A stretch of 55,773 bases of DNA. Source: an uncultured Saprospiraceae bacterium. GTDB taxonomy: Bacteria > Bacteroidota > Bacteroidia > Chitinophagales > Saprospiraceae. The position numbers and the translations under genes were made by a program. Below are positions 9,068 to 16,917 of this stretch, one piece after another. Where the stretch lies: NCBI GenBank assembly GCA_937995755.1, contig CALKJD010000082.1:1-55773 (forward strand). Direction: 5' to 3'. Every line of letters begins with the position of its first letter. Position 1 is the stretch's first letter. The notes under the pieces are model-generated. The model had not been told where the DNA came from. It saw only the letters and a list, made by a program, of their open reading frames with translations, and made no database searches.

Positions 9068-9628
9068 ATGACTAAGAATTTTCTAACACTTACAGTATTT
9101 TTATTCTTTTCGATGGTTTTTATAGCTTGTGAAAAGGACGATCCTATTATTCCTAATGAAGAGGAATTGATCACTACGGTAAATTATACATTGTCTCCTG
9201 CGAATGGAGGAAATGACATCGTTTTGAGTTTCGTAGATTTAGATGGCGATGGTGGAAGTGATCCAATAATCACAGGAGGTACATTGGCTGCTAATCAATT
9301 GTATACAGGTCGACTAGATCTTCTTAATGAAGCAGAATCTCCAGCGGAAAGTATTACAGAAGAAATAGTAGAAGAAGATGAAGATCATCAATTCTTTTTT
9401 GAATCTACAGTAAATGGAATGAGTATATCTTATACCGATCAAGATGCCAACGGCAATCCTGTAGGTCTAAACACTTCGATAATGACAGGGGGGGCAGCGA
9501 CAGGATCCATTAAGGTAATTTTAAAGCATGAGCCTAATAAAAATGCTGATGGAGTCTCTGATGGAGATGATACCAATGCAGGTGGAGAGACAGATATTCA
9601 AGTGATTTTTCCAATAGATGTTCAGTAA
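9068..9628 (+). CDS. Periplasm-facing lipoprotein partnered with a TonB receptor
   Basis: 186 residues with a lipoprotein signal (LFFSMVFIAC, acylated Cys at residue 21). The mature part is very acidic and rich in Asp-Gly turns: EEELITTVNYTLSP, FVDLDGDGG, ITGGTLAANQLYTG, EEDEDHQFFFE. I recall this pattern from Bacteroidota lipoproteins commonly encoded just before a TonB-dependent receptor and often labelled as a type 1 periplasmic-binding-fold superfamily protein. That label is from memory and uncertain. The acidic DEDHQ patch could bind a cation. The stop codon overlaps the receptor gene by 11 nt, which suggests translational coupling. A Fur-style palindrome lies upstream. Surface capture or hand-over of a metal to the receptor is my inference. 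Confidence 0.75.
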   Translation: MTKNFLTLTVFLFFSMVFIACEKDDPIIPNEEELITTVNYTLSPANGGNDIVLSFVDLDGDGGSDPIITGGTLAANQLYTGRLDLLNEAESPAESITEEIVEEDEDHQFFFESTVNGMSISYTDQDANGNPVGLNTSIMTGGAATGSIKVILKHEPNKNADGVSDGDDTNAGGETDIQVIFPIDVQ

Positions 9629-11954
9629 ATATTTCTATTGCATATTTGTATTGTCTTGTATTTTTTCAAGTGCAAGCATAGTAGCTCAGGATTGTAATGT
9701 CACAATTCAAGGGCGAGTAATTGATGAAGCTTCGCAGCTACCATTGTCATACGTCAATGTGTATTTGCAAGAGTCATCTCAAGGAGTGGCCACAGATGAT
9801 GAAGGGCGATTTTTATTTAACAATATATGTATTGGACATTACCATATTATATTTTCTCATATTGGTTGTGAAGATTATAAACTGCATATAGATTTAGAGA
9901 AAGATACGGTGATTGATGTCACTTTATTACATACAGAAACTTCGCTAAGTACTGTAGTGATTCAAGGGCATAAAGACAATGTTGGTACGCAACCTAATCT
10001 TACGGTAAATAGAAAAAAAATAGAAGATAGTAATAACCAAAATCTATCAGGTCTTATTGAAAATGAAACGGGTGTGCACCTCATCAAAAATGGAAGCGGT
10101 ATATCAAAGCCTGTCGTACAGGGGCTTTACGGTAATCGTCTTACTATATTGAATAATGGTGTACCCCAAAGTGGGCAGCAATGGGGAAATGATCATAGCC
10201 CTGAGATCGATCCATTTGCTGCTGATAATATTACGATACTCAAAGGGGCAAGTGCGATAGAATATAGTGGTGGTAACTTAGGAAGTGTCATACTGGTGGA
10301 GCCGAAGCGTATTACACGCGAACCTCACCTTCATGGTCAAGTAAATTACTCTTTTGAGTCTAATGGTCGCGGTAGTAATCTCAATGTAAGATTGGAAAAA
10401 TTTTCATCTAAATTGGCGTGGAGGCTCAATGGTACATTGAGAAAATACGGTGATAGAAGATCCTCTGATTATTACCTTAATAATACGGGTTTAGAAGAGG
10501 CCAATCTTTCATTGCAATTAGAAAAGTCTTGGAATGATAAGTTGTTTGTTGATTTTTATGCCAGTACATTCAATAATAAGTTGGGTATTCTTCGTGGTGC
10601 TCATGTAGCTAACTTGATGGATCTCGAGCAGGCATTTCAACAGACCGTTCCATTCTATACAGAATCTGATTTTAGTTATGGTATCGATGCACCAAAGCAA
10701 CATGTTTCGCATCAGTTGGCCAAGCTTAAAGCTAAATACTATTCATCAGAAAAATCAGTAATAGAATTAGTGCTCGCAGGACAGCTCAATAGTAGACAGG
10801 AATTTGACATCAGGAGAAGTGGAAGATCAGATATCCCAGCTCTCAGTCTTAGCCAAACTACGTTCAATGCAGACCTAACTTACTCTAAAGAATTTGCGGA
10901 CAACTGGTCTATGAAATTGGGGAATCAAAATATATTTACGGATAATACTAATGATCCAGAGACTGGCATTCTTCCTTTGATTCCTGACTATTTTTCATTT
11001 GAAAGTGGATTTTTTATTACACTTTCCAAAAAGATAAATAGAACTCAATTTAAATCTGGCTTTCGTTATGATTATGAAAATCAAAAAGCGGTAACCATCA
11101 CTAATTCTGTTCCCAAAGAAATAGTGAGATATGATAATCAATTTCAAAATGTTAGTGGACTCTTTGCTATTGAAGTGAATGTAACGGATCAGCAAACCTT
11201 AAGCTTCAATACAGGATTATCCATGCGTAATCCAGAAGTAAATGAATTGTATAGTAATGGTTTGCACCAAGGTGTCAGCGGAATAGAAGAAGGTGATGTA
11301 CAGCTGAAATCAGAAAGTGCAATAAAGAATACCTTGGAATACAAGTGGTTGCCAAGCTCTTCTTTTTCATTCAATGCATTAGTATATCACCAGTATTTTA
11401 ATGATTACATATATCTAAGTCCACAGGAAGAGATCCGATTGACGATAAGAGGGGCCTTTCCAGTATTTAAGTACGAGCAAACTAACGCTAGTATTTATGG
11501 ATTGGATATTTCTACTCAGTTTACGCTAAGTAATTCACTTATTGGCCAACTTAAATATAGCTACCTACGAGGCGATGATTTACAGAATAATATGCCCTTG
11601 GTATTTATGCCTCCCAACAGCCTCTTTGGAAGTGTCACTTATCGTACACATGGTTCAATGGAGATTTCCCCTAGAGTGACATTAGATGAACTGGAAGTTG
11701 AATTCAATAATAGATATGTATTCCAACAGTCACATATTCTTCCGGAGCAAGATTTTGTAGCTCCTCCAGCAGCATATAACCTATTGGGTATGAAAGTGTC
11801 CACTAATGTATTTTTCCCTTCTTATAAGTTTCGTGTGTTTGTCAAGGCAGATAACATTCTTAATGTAAAGTATAGAGACTATCTCAATAGACAGAGATAC
11901 TTTGCTGATGATATTGGAGTAAGCTATACATTTGGTCTGAATCTCAAATTTTAG
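9618..11954 (+). CDS. TonB-dependent outer-membrane receptor (ZnuD-like)
   Basis: 778 residues. Signal peptide to about residue 23; a carboxypeptidase-regulatory-like domain (about 26-105: IQGRVIDEASQLPLSYVNVYL, GVATDDEGRFLF); a plug domain (about 115-235: LSGLIENETGVHLIKNGSG, VVQGLYGNRLTILNNGV, DHSPEIDPFAADNITILKG, LGSVILVEP); then a 22-strand-type barrel ending FADDIGVSYTFGLNLKF, with the terminal Phe expected of an outer-membrane barrel. The QGLYGNR and DHSPEIDP plug motifs resemble the ZnuD group of metal receptors more than SusC sugar receptors. That is a pattern judgement. It overlaps the preceding lipoprotein gene by 11 nt and shares its promoter and palindrome. Energised uptake of zinc or another small chelate is likely, but the substrate is not proven. 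Confidence 0.9.
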   Translation: MFSKYFYCIFVLSCIFSSASIVAQDCNVTIQGRVIDEASQLPLSYVNVYLQESSQGVATDDEGRFLFNNICIGHYHIIFSHIGCEDYKLHIDLEKDTVIDVTLLHTETSLSTVVIQGHKDNVGTQPNLTVNRKKIEDSNNQNLSGLIENETGVHLIKNGSGISKPVVQGLYGNRLTILNNGVPQSGQQWGNDHSPEIDPFAADNITILKGASAIEYSGGNLGSVILVEPKRITREPHLHGQVNYSFESNGRGSNLNVRLEKFSSKLAWRLNGTLRKYGDRRSSDYYLNNTGLEEANLSLQLEKSWNDKLFVDFYASTFNNKLGILRGAHVANLMDLEQAFQQTVPFYTESDFSYGIDAPKQHVSHQLAKLKAKYYSSEKSVIELVLAGQLNSRQEFDIRRSGRSDIPALSLSQTTFNADLTYSKEFADNWSMKLGNQNIFTDNTNDPETGILPLIPDYFSFESGFFITLSKKINRTQFKSGFRYDYENQKAVTITNSVPKEIVRYDNQFQNVSGLFAIEVNVTDQQTLSFNTGLSMRNPEVNELYSNGLHQGVSGIEEGDVQLKSESAIKNTLEYKWLPSSSFSFNALVYHQYFNDYIYLSPQEEIRLTIRGAFPVFKYEQTNASIYGLDISTQFTLSNSLIGQLKYSYLRGDDLQNNMPLVFMPPNSLFGSVTYRTHGSMEISPRVTLDELEVEFNNRYVFQQSHILPEQDFVAPPAAYNLLGMKVSTNVFFPSYKFRVFVKADNILNVKYRDYLNRQRYFADDIGVSYTFGLNLKF

Positions 11955-12142
11955 GCGATTTTTCTAATAAATCGGTGTGTTCGCTGTATGATTCCAAAGA
12001 GTTAAAAGAAACATAATTTGTTACACAGAAGTAACTATTGCGGCAGTAAGTACGCTTATTCGCTTGAATAGAGGTAGGCTTGCAATTTCATTTTAGCGAA
12101 TTCACTATCTTGCACCTTAAATGTTAAACAAATAATATAACT

Positions 12143-12838
12143 ATGAAAAACGCATTGTTACTAATGTTCATGACGATCTCACTAGTGTCCTGTGATCCTG
12201 CTATGCTTAATCAAATACTAACGGTACCTACAAGTAAGGCAGACGTAGCTTCAGCGCTTAAGCAAGCGCTTAGTATAGGAGCAGAGAAGAGTTCACAGCA
12301 GCTATCTGCAGATGGCGGTTTTTATAATTCTGCTTATAAAATTTTATTGCCTGAGGAGGCATACACAGTAATCAATAAACTGAAGTATATACCAGGTTTT
12401 AATAATATAGAAGAAGAGATCATTAAGAAGATCAATCAAGGAGCAGAAGATGCTGCAAGTAAAGCCGGCAATATATTTTTGACGGCTATCAAGCAGATGA
12501 CAATCGAGGATGCACTAGGTATCCTTATGGGTGAAAAAAATGCAGCTACAAACTACTTGCATAAAGCGACTTACGCTGCGCTCTATTCGGAGTTTAATCC
12601 TGTTATTGTTAATTCCCTGAATAAATTCGGAGCTTTAGACTATTGGACACAAGCAGTAAATAAGTATAACTCGCTTCCATTTGTAACTAAAGTGAACCCT
12701 GATTTAGCGGATCACGTAACCTCAAAGTCTCTTGTTGGGTTATTTGATGTTGTAGAAAAGAAAGAGCTAGGGATCCGTACAGATATCTCACAACGAACAT
12801 CTACCTTATTAAAAGATGTATTTGCTAAGCAAGACTAA
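12143..12838 (+). CDS. DUF4197 lipoprotein
   Basis: 231 residues. The lipobox is SLVSC (Cys at about residue 17), so it is an envelope lipoprotein. The rest matches the DUF4197 pattern from memory: ALKQALSIGAEKSSQQLSA near the start, ILLPEEA, an amphipathic helical middle with EDAASKAG and MTIEDALGILMG, then ATNYLHKATYAAL and a C-terminal KSLVGLFDVVEKKELGIRTD. It is all-helical and soluble. The biochemical role of the family is unknown to me. The gene sits alone between the receptor operon and a strong terminator. TATCTTGC at about 12108, a near-match to the -7 box, may be part of its promoter. Confidence 0.88.
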   Translation: MKNALLLMFMTISLVSCDPAMLNQILTVPTSKADVASALKQALSIGAEKSSQQLSADGGFYNSAYKILLPEEAYTVINKLKYIPGFNNIEEEIIKKINQGAEDAASKAGNIFLTAIKQMTIEDALGILMGEKNAATNYLHKATYAALYSEFNPVIVNSLNKFGALDYWTQAVNKYNSLPFVTKVNPDLADHVTSKSLVGLFDVVEKKELGIRTDISQRTSTLLKDVFAKQD

Positions 12839-12941
12839 TCGTGTCGAGCTAGTGATTTTTTTAAGAAAGAGAAAATTTGTTATTTATAAATTGGAAGAAG
12901 GCACTAGTTAGGTTCTAATTAGAGATCATCATAAATTAAAG

Positions 12942-12976
12942 AGGCTTGACCACATTGTGATCAAGCCTTTTTTTAT
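12942..12976 (+). terminator. Rho-independent terminator after the DUF4197 gene
   Basis: AGGCTTGA (12942-12949) pairs with TCAAGCCT (12961-12968), extended by an inner CACA/TGTG arm, and is followed by TTTTTTTATTT. It lies between convergent genes and may also slow transcription arriving from the minus strand. Confidence 0.9.
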
Positions 12977-12998
12977 TTATTTGTCGAAGACTGTATAG

Positions 12999-14489
12999 TT
13001 AAGAGTACACCTCTTTATACTTCTTCTTCGCATAATTCATAAAGTACTTCACGTTCAATGGTTCTCCAGTAATCATCTCGCATAATTCTTCTGCTTCATA
13101 TCTACGACCATGTCTATGAACTTTTTCTCTGAGCCAGTCTAGGAGCACCTTTGAGTTTCCTGCGGCGATTTGTTTTTCTAGTTCAGGTATTTCCTTTTCA
13201 GCTTGGGCATATAGTTGTGCTGCATAGAAGCTACCAAGTGAGTAAGTTGGGAAATATCCAAAACTACCATGAGACCAATGAATGTCTTGTAGTATGCCGT
13301 TAACATCATCAGTAACGTCAATATTAAGGTATTCTTTATACTTAGCATTCCATACATCACGTAAGTCAGCTACTTCTATAGTTCCTTCTATGAGTGCCTT
13401 CTCTATCTCATACCTGATGAGTACATGATAATGGTAATGTAGTTCGTCAGCTTCAGTTCGGATCAGGTTAGGTTCGATTACGTTTATTGCTTTGTAAAAT
13501 GAATCTGCAGTTTGCTTTTTAAGTTGTTTTGGAAACATTTTCTGAACAGTCTTAAAATACTTACTCCAGAATGCCTTACCTCTAGCCACATTGTTTTCCC
13601 ATAACCTTGATTGAGATTCGTGGATTCCGAGACTTATAGCACTTCCAGTAGGTAGGCCGTAGTTTTCTATCGGTAATCCTTGCTCGTATAATGCGTGACC
13701 TCCTTCGTGGATACATGACCAAAGCATATTAGATAGATCTTTCTCGTCGATCCGTGTAGTCACTCTGACGTCATCTGCAGAGAAGCTAGTGGTAAAAGGA
13801 TGAGTAGATAGATCTTGACGACCACGATCAAAGTCATATCCTATCTCGCTAAGCATATATATACCTAGGTTCCATTGGACATCTTTATCATACTTCTTAT
13901 ATAGGAAGTCTTTCTTAGGCGCGGTTTTCTTATTGATCTTCTTAATCAGTTTTTTCAAAGGCTTTTTCATGCCATTGAATACTTTATCGCAAGTCTCAAC
14001 TGTGAGCCCTGGTTCGTATTGATCTAAAAGATTGTCATATAAGTGCTCAGCATTTCCCAGTTTTTTAGCTTCTATCCTTTTGATTTTCACCAAAGCTTCT
14101 AGTGAATCTTGATATAAGCCAAAATCATTAGCCTCTCTAGCTTGTAGCCAAGCATGAAAGCAATTAGATACAGCCATAGATTTCTGCATTACAAATCGCT
14201 TAGTGAATTTAGTCGCCTTCTCGTAATCACTTAAGGTAACAGAGACATTCTTCTTCTTGTCATCGTCTAGATTTCGCTGCTTATTAAGCCTCGCTAGTAG
14301 ATCTCCAAATGCAGGATCAGTAAATTCTTCATGCGCTATACCTGATAGGGTAGCAATTTGTTGAGATCTGATAGGTGCACTTTTTTTGGGTAAGTACGTT
14401 TCTTTATCCCAACTAAGTACTGCTATCGAATGTCCGATGTCAGCAATTTTGCGCATTCTCTCTACATATCTATCATAGTTAGTAGCCAT
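12999..14489 (-). CDS. M32 family metallocarboxypeptidase
   Basis: Cytoplasmic zinc carboxypeptidase of 496 residues, the usual length for the Taq/Pfu carboxypeptidase family, which removes C-terminal residues from peptides with broad specificity. The zinc motif HEGGH is at 261-265 in CIHEGGHALYEQG. The third-ligand motif of the family, HESQSRLWEN, is at 290-299, with Glu291 the expected ligand. The conserved GLPTGSAISLGIHES and the IRTEADELHYHYH segments (the family's IRxEADE) are also present. It starts at the ATG at 14489 and lies 41 nt downstream of the DUF423 gene on the same strand, so the two are probably co-transcribed. Likely role: recycling of peptides, which fits the two peptide carriers further right. 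Confidence 0.96.
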   Translation of the reverse strand: MATNYDRYVERMRKIADIGHSIAVLSWDKETYLPKKSAPIRSQQIATLSGIAHEEFTDPAFGDLLARLNKQRNLDDDKKKNVSVTLSDYEKATKFTKRFVMQKSMAVSNCFHAWLQAREANDFGLYQDSLEALVKIKRIEAKKLGNAEHLYDNLLDQYEPGLTVETCDKVFNGMKKPLKKLIKKINKKTAPKKDFLYKKYDKDVQWNLGIYMLSEIGYDFDRGRQDLSTHPFTTSFSADDVRVTTRIDEKDLSNMLWSCIHEGGHALYEQGLPIENYGLPTGSAISLGIHESQSRLWENNVARGKAFWSKYFKTVQKMFPKQLKKQTADSFYKAINVIEPNLIRTEADELHYHYHVLIRYEIEKALIEGTIEVADLRDVWNAKYKEYLNIDVTDDVNGILQDIHWSHGSFGYFPTYSLGSFYAAQLYAQAEKEIPELEKQIAAGNSKVLLDWLREKVHRHGRRYEAEELCEMITGEPLNVKYFMNYAKKKYKEVYS

Positions 14490-14530
14490 ATCTTTTCAAT
14501 TTTTAATTTGTCAGAAGTTAAAATTCACTT

Positions 14531-14932
14531 CTAAATATCTTGTTGTTTGTATGCAGATACCATTATAGATATCCATCCAAATATAAAACAAAGTCCACCT
14601 AATGGAGTCAACGGACCCACCCATTTGTAAGCTGTGAGTCCAATTAATTCCCTGGTACTCAGTAGGTAAAGCGATCCGCTGAACAAAATAATACCGATCA
14701 GAAAAGCCCAAAACCCTCTGCGTACCCATGGATTACGACTATGTATATACAATAAGTATGCGAAACTCATCGCAAGCATGTGATAGAAGTGATAATTGAC
14801 ACCTGTCTGAAAGGTGTTAAGCTGGTCTATAGTGAGTTTGGGTTTGAGTCCATGCGCTCCAAAAGCACCTATAATTACGGCCAACATTCCCACTGTAGAT
14901 AGGGTAGTGAGCATTTTTCGATTAGTCTTCAT
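14531..14932 (-). CDS. DUF423 small membrane protein
   Basis: 133 residues from the ATG at 14932 (MKTNRKMLTTLSTVG). A longer reading from 14965 adds 11 residues with no family support and would start inside the promoter. Four hydrophobic segments are evident, with the family hallmarks GAFGAHGLK in the first helix, FQTGVNYHFYHMLAM in the second, and TPLGGLCFIFGW in the last. DUF423 proteins (YgdD type) are inner-membrane proteins of unknown function. It is the first gene of a likely two-gene operon with the M32 carboxypeptidase. Confidence 0.9.
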   Translation of the reverse strand: MKTNRKMLTTLSTVGMLAVIIGAFGAHGLKPKLTIDQLNTFQTGVNYHFYHMLAMSFAYLLYIHSRNPWVRRGFWAFLIGIILFSGSLYLLSTRELIGLTAYKWVGPLTPLGGLCFIFGWISIMVSAYKQQDI

Positions 14933-14950
14933 TTCCTTATGATATTTGCC

Positions 14951-14958
14951 CAAAGATA
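14951..14958 (-). promoter_or_regulatory. -7 element for the DUF423-M32 operon
   Basis: The minus strand reads TATCTTTG here, an exact TAnnTTTG, 18 nt before the ATG at 14932. No clear -33 box was found at the ideal distance. Confidence 0.45.
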
Positions 14959-14965
14959 CAACCAA

Positions 14966-15312
14966 AGAATATGGTTCTTAATTGTCTAGCCGTCAGTTAT
15001 TTGTAACAAATGAGGTCATGTTGTGGAATTTGTTGTAGTTCAAGACTCATTCACCAAATTATTTTCAAAGGGTACTACTTGATACATAATGATTACGTGA
15101 AATTATTCAAGAAATTAGATGTGATTTGCTGTTTTCAAGTGCCTTTCTTCATAAGGAGTGAGAATTCAATTCACATATTTTTTTTAAGAATATAATTTAT
15201 ACCATTTTATATGAAACCTATAATCAATATGTTAGACTGATTTGTTCACATAGTATTAATAGTCATAGCCTTATGTATGCTACAGACGTTAAATATAAGT
15301 GGGTAGAATGCC
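14966..15312. other. Gene-free stretch between divergent genes
   Basis: I see no convincing gene. A 61-codon plus-strand frame at 15010-15195 (MRSCCGICCSSRLI...) has no signal peptide, family resemblance or promoter and is treated as chance. The right end leads into the promoter at 15313-15341. Confidence 0.4.
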
Positions 15313-15341
15313 TTGATTTATAGCTATATATAGTACTTTTG
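15313..15341 (+). promoter_or_regulatory. Bacteroidota-type promoter for the PKD-like gene
   Basis: TTG at 15313-15315, an 18-nt spacer, then TACTTTTG at 15334-15341. Both boxes and the spacing fit the TTG/TAnnTTTG consensus. Transcription would begin near 15347, leaving a leader of about 90 nt before the ATG at 15436. Confidence 0.6.
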
Positions 15342-15355
15342 TTGTAGTCTTACTC

Positions 15356-15429
15356 TACCCCAAATAGGGTATGACACCGAAACCGATTTACGTAGAGCAC
15401 CCCAAAATGCTCTATAAACTCAAACCGAT
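15356..15429 (+). promoter_or_regulatory. Structured 5' leader with two hairpins and a direct repeat
   Basis: TACCC (15356-15360 region) can pair with GGGTA (15368-15372 region). AGAGCA (15394-15399) pairs with TGCTCT (15408-15413). The octamer AAACCGAT occurs at 15380-15387 and again at 15422-15429, just before the start codon at 15436, flanking the second hairpin. It could be a translational control element or a protein site. No known riboswitch is recognised. Confidence 0.35.
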
Positions 15430-15435
15430 CAGTGA

Positions 15436-15909
15436 ATGGAATTGAATAAGACCATCACCTGGCGTGGTACGTCAAAATCAAATTACTACGAGCATATATT
15501 GCTTATAGTTGTAGCGAGCATTGGCTTGGCTGGATCTCTATTTGTATTCAGCGAATGTCCTGATGCTAAGATCTCTTCTGTACATACTGGATCTATTAAC
15601 CAATCAGCAGTACTCACAACGGATAATACCCAAAAGTCGATTGATCAATGGGTTAATATTACAGGAGACGCAAAAGCTCAACAAAAGCTTAATTTCAATT
15701 GGACGGCTCGTAATCCTAACTCTCGATATGTCCTTGATATGGGCAATGGCGAACGTGTAATGCTAAGAGGTGAAGCATTTGAATATTCTTATGTAGATGG
15801 CGGAAACTACACGCTAGAGCTTAAAGAAATTACTAATGATCTAATCTCTACCATAGGCACTTACAACTTAGAGATTGAAAGTGATAATACCTTAGCTACA
15901 GCAAAGTAA
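15436..15909 (+). CDS. Membrane-anchored protein with a PKD-like domain
   Basis: 157 residues. One transmembrane segment lies at about 20-38 (HILLIVVASIGLAGSLFVF) after a basic start, so most of the protein should be periplasmic. The outer part is a beta-rich domain (about 75-150). Its LDMGNGERVMLRGEAFEYSY and DGGNYTLELKE segments match the PKD pattern of an NGD/NGE turn followed by the Y-x-Y and G-x-Y-T strands. It is probably a single PKD-like module used for protein contact. I know no functional family with this exact size. It is separated from rsmE by 67 nt on the same strand, but rsmE appears to have its own promoter. Confidence 0.65.
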   Translation: MELNKTITWRGTSKSNYYEHILLIVVASIGLAGSLFVFSECPDAKISSVHTGSINQSAVLTTDNTQKSIDQWVNITGDAKAQQKLNFNWTARNPNSRYVLDMGNGERVMLRGEAFEYSYVDGGNYTLELKEITNDLISTIGTYNLEIESDNTLATAK

Positions 15910-15964
15910 ATTACAATCTATGCCAAGATCAAAGCTTACGTAGTCTATCTTATTCTGAACTTCT

Positions 15965-15972
15965 TACTTTTG
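15965..15972 (+). promoter_or_regulatory. -7 element immediately before rsmE
   Basis: TACTTTTG, an exact TAnnTTTG, ends only 4 nt before the rsmE ATG at 15977. If used, the transcript would start at or beside the start codon, giving a leaderless or nearly leaderless mRNA. No good -33 box is seen. Confidence 0.35.
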
Positions 15973-15976
15973 TGGT

Positions 15977-16678
15977 ATGATCATTCATTACACTCAGGAA
16001 ATAAATCTTGATCGTCAATCTATTAGTCTTTCTGGTGACGAAGCTCAACATTGTGCCAAAGTTTTGCGTAAACGCATAGGTGACGAGATCTTCATCACTG
16101 ATGGCGATGGATCATTGTATACCTGTAAGGTTTCAGAAATCAGTAAGTCAGAATGCACGGCGGATATCATAAGTACAGAGATGTATGCCAAGCGACCTTA
16201 TAACCTTACCATAGCTATATGCCCCACTAAGAAGCAGAGTAGAATAGAATGGTTTATAGAAAAAGCGGTGGAAATAGGTGTAAGAAGAATCATACTTACT
16301 CAGACCAAGCGAACAGAGAAGTCAAGACTCAAAGAAGATCGACTACAAAAGATAGTGATATCTGCTATGAAGCAATCCAAGAATCTTTATCTGCCTGAGA
16401 TCTTGACAGATTATAAGTGGAATGATCTTATCGGTCGTAAAGATCTAGGTCATAAATACATTGCGCATTGCGAAGATCCGGATACTCATCTAGCTAAGAT
16501 ATGCCCTGTTGGACAAGATTGTGTAGTGGCTGTAGGTCCAGAAGGAGACTTTACATTGGATGAAATAGAAGCTGCTTTGGTATTAGGTTGGAAGGAAGTT
16601 AATCTCGGATCATCAAGATTGCGCACAGAGACAGCAGGAGTAGTAGTAGCTAGTGTAATAGCTCAAATCAATGCTTAA
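15977..16678 (+). CDS. rsmE: 16S rRNA m3U1498 methyltransferase
   Basis: 233 residues, normal length for RsmE, which uses SAM to methylate N3 of U1498 in 16S rRNA of the 30S subunit. The N-terminal PUA-like RNA-binding part (about 1-70) contains LSGDEAQHCAKVLRKRIGD. The C-terminal SPOUT knot (about 75-233) shows EKAVEIGVRRI, QTKRTEKS, a segment AMKQSKNLYLPEI in place of the usual EQS(G/N)R, and the knot motifs VAVGPEGDFTLDEI and LGSSRLRTETA, which bind SAM. From memory, rsmE in Bacteroidota is often close to a DUF4159 gene; here that gene is about 2.4 kb downstream, which supports local synteny. Confidence 0.95.
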   Translation: MIIHYTQEINLDRQSISLSGDEAQHCAKVLRKRIGDEIFITDGDGSLYTCKVSEISKSECTADIISTEMYAKRPYNLTIAICPTKKQSRIEWFIEKAVEIGVRRIILTQTKRTEKSRLKEDRLQKIVISAMKQSKNLYLPEILTDYKWNDLIGRKDLGHKYIAHCEDPDTHLAKICPVGQDCVVAVGPEGDFTLDEIEAALVLGWKEVNLGSSRLRTETAGVVVASVIAQINA

Positions 16679-16917
16679 TCTGTCCGCTAGCTTAACGAAT
16701 AGAGAATTTACGTCTTATCTATATAGAGAAAGCGACCAGATCGTGATTCGAACCATGTCTAAATTGATCTCTATCTCACATAAATCACGTACATTCGCAA
16801 ATTATTGCAAAAAAGCATAACTGTCGCTAATTCGAAACTAATATCGAAGCGTAGAAGTTAGAAAGTAGGCTACATCGAGATAGCCAAAAATTAATAGACT
16901 AATAGACAATAGATTAT

